Assembly (NCBI GenBank): GCA_003353825.1
Contig: PIVW01000135.1
Location: 1-12,623, forward strand
From: Chloroflexota bacterium
GTDB taxonomy: Bacteria; Chloroflexota; Anaerolineae; J102
DNA: 12,623 bases
Direction: 5' to 3'
Part shown: positions 6,664 to 12,623 of the stretch, one piece after another
Layout: the number at the start of each line of letters is the position of its first letter
Numbering within the stretch: the first letter of the stretch is position 1
Made by a program: the position numbers and the translations under genes
Notes under the pieces: model-generated
The model's input: only the letters and a program-made list of their open reading frames with translations
Databases searched by the model: none
What the model was told of the DNA's origin: nothing

Positions 6664-6675
6664 CTTTACATAATG
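6664..6675 (+). repeat. Direct repeat CTTTACATAATG, copy 2
   Basis: Identical to the 12 bases at 6312-6323. This copy begins 12 bp downstream of the amylase stop (minus-strand sense), and its first nine bases (CTTTACATA) are inverted at 8198-8206 just upstream of the same gene, so the amylase gene is bracketed by inverted nonamers. Confidence 0.45.
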
Positions 6676-6687
6676 AGCCATGAATCG

Positions 6688-8178
6688 CTATTGTAGCTTC
6701 AGTATGCGTGCCGAGCGAGCAGCCAATGCAAGTGTAAGGGTCGATCGCGCAGAACCAGCCTGAGCGCTTCCCCATTGCGCAGATTTCAAAGCGTTATGTT
6801 GAGTCCACAGATCTTCAGGCATGCGCTCTCCCCTGCTGCTGGTGGCAATGTCCAGTTGCAAATCAACACTCCCATGTCCTGTATTAAACACAACCAGTAC
6901 ACAACCCTCCTCGGTTGTTCTCAGAAATGCTAAAATGTGGCCCTGAGCCAACAGAGGCTGAAAATCGCCATGCCGCAGGATGAACTCCTTCCTTCGTATA
7001 GCTATCAGCTGTTTTATTATGTCAAGTGTTTCTTGGTCCCACCCTTCTCTGTGCCAGGGGAAAGCTCTGCGGCAATCTGGATCTGGCCCACCCTGCAAGC
7101 CGATCTCACTTCCGTAATAGATGCAGGGTGCGCCGGGCAGAGTCATCTGCAATACGGTAGCGAGATGGAGCGCTGAACGCTCTCCCCCGGCCAAGGTCAG
7201 GAACCTGGGCATATCGTGACTATCCAATAGGTTGAGCTGAGAGCGCACGACAAGGGGATGGTACGCTGTGTGCAGTCGCTGCAATTCTACGAGGGCGTTC
7301 TCCACGGTCAAGGGTTTGATCTCATAGCCCCCTGGCCGATGCGACGTGTCAAGCGTTTCCGCCGCAAACAAGCCCAACGAGATGAAGCTCAAGGGATAAT
7401 TCATCAAGGCGTCAAACCGGTCACCCTGCAGCCATTCTTCGGCGACATGCCAGATCTCCCCCACCAGATAGGCTTCAGGATTCGCCCGGCGGACACGGGT
7501 CCTAAAAGATTTCCAGAAATCAGCGTCGTCGATTTCGGTGGGCACGTCCAGGCGCCAGCCGTCGGCGCCGAAACGGATCCAGTATTCGGCCACATTCAGC
7601 AGATAGTCCCGTGTCTCGGGATTAGCGACATTTAGTTTTGGTAAGGCCGGCAACCCCCACCAGGCATCATAATTGGGACTGCGCCCACCATCGTAGGCGT
7701 GCAACGGAAAACCATGCACAGTAAACCAGTCCAGGTAGGGTGAATTTGATCCTACTTCTAAAATATGGTGAAAGGGCCAGAACCCTCGGCTAGCGTGATT
7801 AAATACGCCATCCAAAATGATGCGAATGTTCCGAGCGTGGGCAGCATCTAGCAGTTCTCGTAACGCCTCATTACCACCCAGCAGTGGATCCACCTGATAA
7901 TAGTCAAACGTGTGAAAACGATGGTTGCTGGCAGAACTAAAGATCGGATTCAGATAGATAGCGTTGATCCCCAACGCTTCCAGGTAATCCAGATGCTCGA
8001 CAATACCGAACAGGTCTCCCCCTTTGAAGCCAAGTGAAGTAGGTGCACTCCCCCACGGTTCGAGGTTGCCCGGTTTTGGCACACGCTCGCTGCTAGCAAA
8101 TCGGTCTGGGAATATCTGATAGAAAACGGCGTCCGCCACCCAGGCGGGTGTATCAGGTTGCATCATTGTCAGCGACAT
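6688..8178 (-). CDS. GH13 alpha-amylase family enzyme, neopullulanase/cyclomaltodextrinase type
   Basis: The 496-residue product is a TIM-barrel alpha-glucanase. All GH13 conserved regions are present: DGVFNH (123-128), DGWRLDVPTE with nucleophile D211, VGEIWH with acid/base E241, and LLDSHD with stabiliser D322. The LPKLN motif (179-183) is characteristic of the GH13_20 group (cyclomaltodextrinase, neopullulanase, maltogenic amylase). It lacks the ~120-residue N-terminal CBM34 domain usual in that group, because the barrel begins at PAWVADAVFYQIFPDRF. A C-terminal beta domain follows. No signal peptide is seen, so it probably acts on maltodextrins in the cytoplasm. The ATG at 8178 has a modest GGATG upstream. 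It lies 31 bp after hflX and is probably the last gene of the operon. Exact specificity (alpha-1,4, 1,6 or cyclodextrins) cannot be told. Confidence 0.92.
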   Translation of the reverse strand: MSLTMMQPDTPAWVADAVFYQIFPDRFASSERVPKPGNLEPWGSAPTSLGFKGGDLFGIVEHLDYLEALGINAIYLNPIFSSASNHRFHTFDYYQVDPLLGGNEALRELLDAAHARNIRIILDGVFNHASRGFWPFHHILEVGSNSPYLDWFTVHGFPLHAYDGGRSPNYDAWWGLPALPKLNVANPETRDYLLNVAEYWIRFGADGWRLDVPTEIDDADFWKSFRTRVRRANPEAYLVGEIWHVAEEWLQGDRFDALMNYPLSFISLGLFAAETLDTSHRPGGYEIKPLTVENALVELQRLHTAYHPLVVRSQLNLLDSHDMPRFLTLAGGERSALHLATVLQMTLPGAPCIYYGSEIGLQGGPDPDCRRAFPWHREGWDQETLDIIKQLIAIRRKEFILRHGDFQPLLAQGHILAFLRTTEEGCVLVVFNTGHGSVDLQLDIATSSRGERMPEDLWTQHNALKSAQWGSAQAGSARSTLTLALAARSARILKLQ

Positions 8179-8209
8179 CGATCATCCGATATTATTTTAT
8201 GTAAAGTAT

Positions 8210-9601
8210 TTACAGTGGCTCGGGCAGGCGCACATAGGGGAGAAAGCGCCCCGACAGCGTGGCGGGTAGGCGCCCGGTCAGCAAAGTCCCCTCCTGTAGA
8301 TGTTCCTGACGCACAACGATGCCATAGTTATGGAAAAGATTGACCATTTCCCCATCGGCATAAGGTATCAATACCTCGATAGCTACCATAAGGTCGGTTA
8401 AGATCTCTTCGATGCGTTCCCGCAAAGTGTCCAAACCGCTGCTGGTCAGTGCGGATATGCTAACGGCATCTGGGAAATCCAAACGCATATCAAGAGGCAG
8501 CTGTCCCTCAGTCACCAGGTCTGTTTTGTTCAATGCCACCAGGACCGGTAATGAGTCGCCTCCCAATTCTGCCATCACTTCAGTTACCGTTGCAGCTTGT
8601 TCCTCTACATTGGCGTGCGAAGCGTCGACAACGTGCAGGATCAAGTCTGCCTCCAGGATCTCTTCTAAGGTGGCACGGAAGGCTGCAATCAATTCGGTTG
8701 GAAGCTTCTGGATAAAGCCGACCGTATCCGACAGCAGCGCTTCTCGACCCGAGGGCAATGGTACTCGTCGCGTGGTAGGATCGAGTGTGGCGAATAACTG
8801 GTCCACAGCCAGTACGTCGGCCGAACTAAGGGCATTGAGCAGTGTCGATTTACCAGCATTGGTGTATCCCACCAAGGCAATCAAAGGCATGTGAGAGGCC
8901 TTGCGCCGAATACGATAATGTTCTCGGTGCGCCCGAACATCCTGCAGTTCACGTTTTAGATATGCTATCTTGCGACCGATTTCCCGGCGGTCGATCTCGA
9001 GCTGGGTTTCACCCGGTCCACGAACGCCAACGCCACCAGAAGCGCCGCCTGCGCGCCCACCTGCTTGTCGGGCGAGATGAGTCCAAGCCCGGGTCAGCCG
9101 AGGCAACCGGTATTCGTACTGTGCCAACTCGACCTGGAGTGCACCTTCTCGGGTATTGGCATGTTGCGCAAAAATATCCAGGATCAAGGCAGTTCTATCC
9201 AGCACCTTGATATCCTCGTTTGCGATTGCTTTCTCTATCTCGCGTTGCTGGCGAGGGCTGAGTTCGTCGTCAAAAATAACGATGTCGATTTCGAGTTCTT
9301 TGACCAACGAGACCAGTTCATCGAGCTTACCTGTGCCGATAAAGGTAGCAGGATTGGGCGATTGTATCGACTGGCTCATACGATCGATGACTGTAACACC
9401 AGCAGTTTCTGCCAGGCGCGCCAACTCGTGCAGCGAGTCTTGCAGAGAGAATCGTCCCCGACTGTTTTTAATTTCAACGCCCACGAGCAAACCACGTTCG
9501 ACGATGGGCTTGAGTTGAATGATATTTGTAATGATGAAACTCCTTGATATGGATACCCTAAGGCTGTGCAACTGGCGTCTGAAGCTGTGGCAGGATTTCA
9601 A
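8210..9601 (-). CDS. hflX: GTPase HflX
   Basis: HflX is a ribosome-associated GTPase that splits stalled or hibernating 70S ribosomes. The HflX N-terminal domain (~38-235) includes NPATFIGTGKLDEL, FDDELSPRQQR, and the glycine-rich ARQAGGRAGG...GVRGPGETQLE linker helix region. The G domain shows GYTNAGKS (245-252), DTVG (292-295), NKTD (358-361) and SAL (383-385). The frame is open to a TTG at 9601, giving 463 residues and a 44-bp overlap with the peptidase gene. However, the first 23 residues do not look like HflX. An AGGAG at 9544-9540 stands 7 bp before ATT at 9532, which would give the natural-looking start TNIIQLKPIVERGLLVGVE. I favour initiation at ATT 9532, with TTG 9601 as the alternative. 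There is no ATG or GTG between them. Confidence 0.95.
   Translation of the reverse strand: MKSCHSFRRQLHSLRVSISRSFIITNIIQLKPIVERGLLVGVEIKNSRGRFSLQDSLHELARLAETAGVTVIDRMSQSIQSPNPATFIGTGKLDELVSLVKELEIDIVIFDDELSPRQQREIEKAIANEDIKVLDRTALILDIFAQHANTREGALQVELAQYEYRLPRLTRAWTHLARQAGGRAGGASGGVGVRGPGETQLEIDRREIGRKIAYLKRELQDVRAHREHYRIRRKASHMPLIALVGYTNAGKSTLLNALSSADVLAVDQLFATLDPTTRRVPLPSGREALLSDTVGFIQKLPTELIAAFRATLEEILEADLILHVVDASHANVEEQAATVTEVMAELGGDSLPVLVALNKTDLVTEGQLPLDMRLDFPDAVSISALTSSGLDTLRERIEEILTDLMVAIEVLIPYADGEMVNLFHNYGIVVRQEHLQEGTLLTGRLPATLSGRFLPYVRLPEPL
9540..9544 (-). promoter_or_regulatory. Ribosome site pointing to an ATT start for hflX
   Basis: AGGAG on the minus strand lies inside the 5' part of the longest hflX frame. 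The codon 7 bp downstream is ATT (9532-9530), and no ATG, GTG or TTG lies at a usable distance. ATT initiation is rare; infC is the known bacterial case, so a base error at this codon is also possible. Confidence 0.45.
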
Positions 9602-10529
9602 GTAGCAGTCCCTGCTCTAAGTATGTTTCGAGCACTCGGCCTACCCTGCTAAGACTTTCGGCACTGAGTTTGTCGCACGTGTCTTGCGATGTATGCCAGA
9701 ATGGATAGTCGAAATCAATAATATCAATTGAGGGTACGCCTCGTTGCAAAAACGCGACATGGTCGTCGACAATCAGCTGGCCGGGTTCATCGACAAAAAC
9801 ATCATCGAAGCCTAACTCTTCGGCAAGAGTCCAGAGTTGTTCGTTAAGTATTGGGTTCGAATTGCCTTCTTTTGGAAACCGTTGGTCGGCGTCTCCAACC
9901 ATATCGACCAAGATCATGGCGGCGGGCAGATCATCTAGAGATTGGGCTAGCACGTTGGAGCCGATAGTCCACTCCCATCCCTCGATCCGGCCATTGTCCT
10001 CGGCATCGAAAAAGGTAAGCCAAACTTCTTGTTCGAAAGTGTCGGGGTCCAGGACGCGCGCCAGTTCGAGCAAGAGGGCGACGCCACTTGCACCATCATT
10101 CGCGCCTAACACCGGGAAAGAATGTAAGGCAGGGTCTGGATCTTCATCCGCAACCAGGCGCGTATCATAATGAGCGCCGATCATAATTGGCATACCCTCG
10201 CCGGCTCGAGCAATGATATTACGGCCAGGGGTCCCGCGCCAGTCGAAGTCCTGCACCTCCACTTCCCATCCCGCTTCCTCAAGCTGGTCGAGAATCCAAT
10301 CGCCCGTCTGCCACCCGGCCGACGATCCTGTTGGGCGGGGTCCAAAATCGCATTGTGCTCGCGCAAGATCGAGTGCCGACTGGCCACTGAAGACGAGTTT
10401 GGCGATCGGTGTTGGTGTTGGCGCCGGCTCGGGCAACATCCCATATCCAAGCCAGCCCAAATAAGCCATGGCCGTTATCAACACCAGCAAAGTACCTATT
10501 TGTGCAACTCCCAACGTGCTCCGGTTCAA
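9558..10529 (-). CDS. Membrane-anchored M28 metallopeptidase / glutaminyl-cyclase-like protein
   Basis: The 323-residue product has an uncleaved-looking N-terminal membrane segment (~10-30), a short PAPTPTP linker and an M28 zinc-hydrolase domain outside the membrane. Expected metal and catalytic residues are H120 (GAHYDT), D145 (GANDGASG), E177 (FFDAEDNG), D209 (LVDMVG) and H279 (FWHTSQDT). The spacing, the DDHVAFLQRGVPSIDIIDFDYPFWH region and the single-domain length are closer to glutaminyl cyclases than to aminopeptidases, so it may cyclise N-terminal Gln rather than cleave peptides. The start is TTG at 10529, overlapping the der stop as TTGA; a purine-rich AAGGAGGGG about 10 bp upstream supports it. 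It sits between two ribosome GTPases, with which no functional tie is known. Confidence 0.85.
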   Translation of the reverse strand: MNRSTLGVAQIGTLLVLITAMAYLGWLGYGMLPEPAPTPTPIAKLVFSGQSALDLARAQCDFGPRPTGSSAGWQTGDWILDQLEEAGWEVEVQDFDWRGTPGRNIIARAGEGMPIMIGAHYDTRLVADEDPDPALHSFPVLGANDGASGVALLLELARVLDPDTFEQEVWLTFFDAEDNGRIEGWEWTIGSNVLAQSLDDLPAAMILVDMVGDADQRFPKEGNSNPILNEQLWTLAEELGFDDVFVDEPGQLIVDDHVAFLQRGVPSIDIIDFDYPFWHTSQDTCDKLSAESLSRVGRVLETYLEQGLLLEILPQLQTPVAQP

Positions 10530-11917
10530 CGCTTCTTCCCCTCCTTCGGCTTACCCTTCAACTCCAGACGAAGGGGTGTGCCTTCGAAGGGATAACGTTC
10601 ACGCAGGCGATTTTCCAGGAAGCGGAGATAGGTAAAATGAACGGTTTTTGGATCATTGACAAAAAAGATAAAGGTTGGCGGATCTGAGTCAGCCTGTGTG
10701 ACATAGTAGAAGCGAGCACGCCGGCCCCGCACTGATTTAGGGGGATGGGCCTGCGCCGCTTGTCGTAATAATCGATTTAATTCAGCGGTAGGGATACGTA
10801 TATGGCGTTCATCTCGTACCCGTAACACCGTAGGCATCACCTGATTTACCCGCTGGCGAGTCAATGCCGAGATATAGAGAACGGGCACATAGTCGAGGAA
10901 TTTTAGTTCCTGGCGCAATGTCCGGCTATATTCGGCCATTGTGTGTGTGTCTTTTTCCAGGGCGTCCCACTTATTTACGACGATGACCAGGCTACGGTTT
11001 TCATCCAGGATGTAACCACCAATATGGGCATCTTGGGCGGTCACTCCCTCTGTGGCATCGATCACCAACAGTACGACCTCAGCACGCCCCACTGCATTGA
11101 GCGCGCGCATCACACTGTACTTTTCGATGCCTCGCTCTATTCTGCCCTTGCGCCTGATGCCAGCAGTATCGATAAGGATGATGGGTTCGCCATCCCAAGT
11201 CATATAGGTATCGACAGGGTCGCGTGTGGTCCCGGCGATATCGCTGACAATGGCTCGGTCATGGCCGAGCAGGGTGTTGAGTAGAGAGGATTTACCGACA
11301 TTGGGACGGCCCACAATTGCCACACGTAATGTCTCATCATCCTCGTCCAGGATTTCTTGCGAGGGTAAATGCTCGACAATGACATCAAGCAGATCGCCAC
11401 TATCGTAACCGTGCTGGGCAGACACAGGTTGGGGATCGCCCAACCCCAGAGCATAAAACTCCACGGCATTCATGCGTCGTTCTGGATTATCGGCTTTGTT
11501 AGCAGCGACGATAACCGGTTTATTTATAGAGCGTAGTAGATCGGCGACCTCTCCATCTGCGGAGGTCAATCCTTCGCTGGCATCGACAAGTAGCACCAAG
11601 ACATCGGCCTCTTGAATCGCCTCTTCAGCTTGCTCGCGGATCTCTCTGATGAAGCCTGCAGAGGCAGTTGCCAGCGGATCGGCCATGGGCTTTATTTTGC
11701 CGTGCCGGGTATCCAGCGCTTCGATACCGCCGGTGTCGACCAGGATAAAGGGTACACCGTTCCATTCAGCTTCGGCATAAATCCGATCTCTCGTTGTACC
11801 TGGGAGGTCCTCTACAATTGCCTGGCGGCGGCCGATAAAGCGGTTGAATAAGGTTGATTTGCCGACGTTGGGCCGTCCTACGAGGGCTACAATCGGTTTG
11901 CGGGTTAGGTTAGACAT
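10526..11917 (-). CDS. der: Ribosome biogenesis GTPase Der (EngA)
   Basis: Der has two tandem GTPase domains and a C-terminal KH-like domain and is needed for 50S subunit assembly. Domain 1 shows GRPNVGKS (14-21), DTGG (61-64) and NKAD (140-143). Domain 2 shows GRPNVGKS (203-210), DTAG (250-253), NKWD (315-318) and SAL (350-352). The KH-like domain covers the last ~110 residues, including RFYYVTQ and PPTFIFFVN, and the tail is lysine-rich. I chose ATG 11917 because it gives MSNLTRKPIVALVGRPN, the usual Der N-terminus (463 residues). A TTG at 11944 overlaps the upstream stop as TTGA and would add nine residues. Neither start has an obvious ribosome site. The loop after DTGG is ~17 residues longer than in E. 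coli Der. Confidence 0.97.
   Translation of the reverse strand: MSNLTRKPIVALVGRPNVGKSTLFNRFIGRRQAIVEDLPGTTRDRIYAEAEWNGVPFILVDTGGIEALDTRHGKIKPMADPLATASAGFIREIREQAEEAIQEADVLVLLVDASEGLTSADGEVADLLRSINKPVIVAANKADNPERRMNAVEFYALGLGDPQPVSAQHGYDSGDLLDVIVEHLPSQEILDEDDETLRVAIVGRPNVGKSSLLNTLLGHDRAIVSDIAGTTRDPVDTYMTWDGEPIILIDTAGIRRKGRIERGIEKYSVMRALNAVGRAEVVLLVIDATEGVTAQDAHIGGYILDENRSLVIVVNKWDALEKDTHTMAEYSRTLRQELKFLDYVPVLYISALTRQRVNQVMPTVLRVRDERHIRIPTAELNRLLRQAAQAHPPKSVRGRRARFYYVTQADSDPPTFIFFVNDPKTVHFTYLRFLENRLRERYPFEGTPLRLELKGKPKEGKKR
10540..10546 (-). promoter_or_regulatory. Ribosome site for the TTG start of the M28 gene
   Basis: AAGGAGG on the minus strand lies inside the last codons of der, 10 bp before TTG 10529, and continues as GGAAG. 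This strong site supports the TTG start and translational coupling to der. Confidence 0.55.
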
Positions 11918-11940
11918 AGGGAATTCGTTGATACAGATTG

Positions 11941-12512
11941 TCAACGTCTAGGAGTTTGGTTAGGTTCTTCAGTTGCAGGTAGGCCAAATCGCTCCAGGGT
12001 CGATGCCGCTGTGATGGGCGTTGGCTGGGGCGTAGGTGTGGGGAGGGTAAGTATCACGACCTGGATGGTTTCAGGTAAAACGGTCTGTACTATAATCCCT
12101 TCAGGATAAACGAGAATGGGTGCCAATTCATGGCTGCCCTCTTCCAATCCGGTGAGATCAAGGACAGCTTGTATGTTTTCATCTGCCGTCAGTGTCTCCA
12201 GTTTGGGAACAGGGCCGTGCAAGATCAATTCGATCGTCTCAGGTTCATAGCCCTCAACCTGTAAATCAGGGCCTAATCCTTGGACAATGGGTCGTAACGT
12301 CACGGTAAGACTACTCTCGACCGCTTCGATGCCAATCATGACATTGACGGATTGAGCTGCTATGACCGATACGGTTTCTGGTACGATGAGTGGTACACGT
12401 TCTGCGATATCCTCAGTAGCACCACGAATATCGATGGGTATGGTTTCTACAAAGGGCGGCATCTTTGCCAACACATCGGGATCTCCAAACACTGTGACAG
12501 TTGCCGCAGACC
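11941..12512 (-). CDS. YbbR-domain (CdaR-like) protein, 5' end corrupted by fold-back
   Basis: The reliable part of this frame has YbbR-domain repeats, seen in VFGDPDVLAKMPPFVETIPIDIRGATEDI and in GYEPETIELILHGP followed by LETLTADENIQAVLDLTGL (given here as short blocks: DPDVLAKMPPF, IDIRGATEDI, GYEPETIELIL, AVLDLTGLEEG). It ends in a Pro/Thr-rich tail (LPTPTPQPTPIT). YbbR/CdaR proteins are extracytoplasmic, membrane-anchored partners of the diadenylate cyclase CdaA, so cdaA would be expected upstream, outside the window. The frame continues without a stop to the right edge, but everything right of ~12507 is the reverse copy of this gene's own sequence. Residues read there, including a Met at 12585, are not trustworthy, and the real N-terminus with its membrane anchor is missing. 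The stop overlaps a TTG of the der frame (CGTTGA). Confidence 0.8.
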
Positions 12513-12623
12513 CGGCAACTGTCACAGTGTTTGGAGATCCCGATGTGTTGGCAAAGATGCCGCCCTTTGTAGAAACCATACCCATCGATATTCGTGGTGC
12601 TACTGAGGATATCGCAGAACGTG
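12396..12623. repeat. Perfect 111-bp inverted repeat at the window end
   Basis: Bases 12396-12506 and 12513-12623 are exact reverse complements, separated by six bases (12507-12512). The right arm ends at the last base, so the true arm may be longer. The left arm is coding sequence of the YbbR gene. Near the turn lies ACTGTGACAGT (12491-12501), itself a near-palindrome that could seed a fold-back. The most likely cause is an amplification or assembly fold-back at a contig end; a real palindrome of this size would be unstable in cells. Confidence 0.95.

Larger units (their letters stand above)
6150..6687. other. 538-bp AT-rich intergenic region
   Basis: I see no credible gene here; it is visibly more AT-rich than the flanks. 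It must contain the 3' end of the amylase transcript and any promoter of the SEC-C locus. Contents in order: a small stem CGGACT/AGTCCG near 6260-6280; a minus-strand TATAAT (6337-6332) with no matching -35; a 6-bp stem TTATAG/CTATAA at 6333-6349; a palindrome GTACTAGTAC at 6403-6412; and the repeat array at 6541-6653. No T-run hairpin of classic terminator form was found. Confidence 0.6.

Noticed and set aside
6150..6687. RNA gene in the intergenic gap
   Set aside because: I found only short isolated stems and no tRNA cloverleaf, riboswitch core or other known RNA fold.
12352..12606. Plus-strand ORF at the right end
   Set aside because: It lies across the fold-back and is partly the reverse copy of the YbbR gene, so it is not an independent gene.

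Overview
The window looks like chromosomal DNA from a free-living bacterium, most likely a member of Chloroflexota (Anaerolineae/Caldilineae type). This is inferred from moderate GC, Pro/Thr-rich 'PTPTP' linkers in two exported or membrane-anchored proteins, and the gene mix; no rRNA or marker gene is present to prove it. The right-hand end is a long perfect fold-back that stops exactly at the last base, so the window probably reaches the end of a metagenomic contig.

Almost everything is on the minus strand, so transcription runs right to left. From the right, a tight five-gene block reads: a YbbR-domain (CdaR-like) protein with a corrupted 5' end, der (ribosome-assembly GTPase), a membrane-anchored M28/glutaminyl-cyclase-like metallopeptidase, hflX (ribosome-splitting GTPase), and a cytoplasmic GH13 amylase of the neopullulanase type. 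Junctions are short or overlapping, and two use the same CGTTGA stop/start overlap.

A 538-bp AT-rich gap (6150-6687) with an array of AGTTATGTCA-type repeats follows. Next is a decayed accessory stretch: a SEC-C zinc-motif/TPR-like gene split between two frames, then the first ~50 codons of a lost gene, possibly a DISARM/DrmA-type helicase. That remnant has a GTGA overlap start and a nine-C homopolymer that breaks the frame. It runs tail to tail into mscL, the only plus-strand gene.

mscL and glk are divergent. glk has a good sigma70-type promoter (TAGACA-17-TATACT) flanked by two copies of TCGCCTAAC. Downstream of glk on the minus strand are an SDR dehydrogenase without the catalytic serine, a KynB-like metal-dependent cyclase/hydrolase, and, after a further gap, a TIGR03032-TPR-glycosyltransferase-like protein that runs off the left edge.

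The most unusual points are the terminal inverted repeat, the broken SEC-C/helicase locus with its neighbouring repeat array, the probable ATT start of hflX, and the serine-less SDR. I do not see an intact novel system. The best candidate for one is the remnant between 4817 and 6687.
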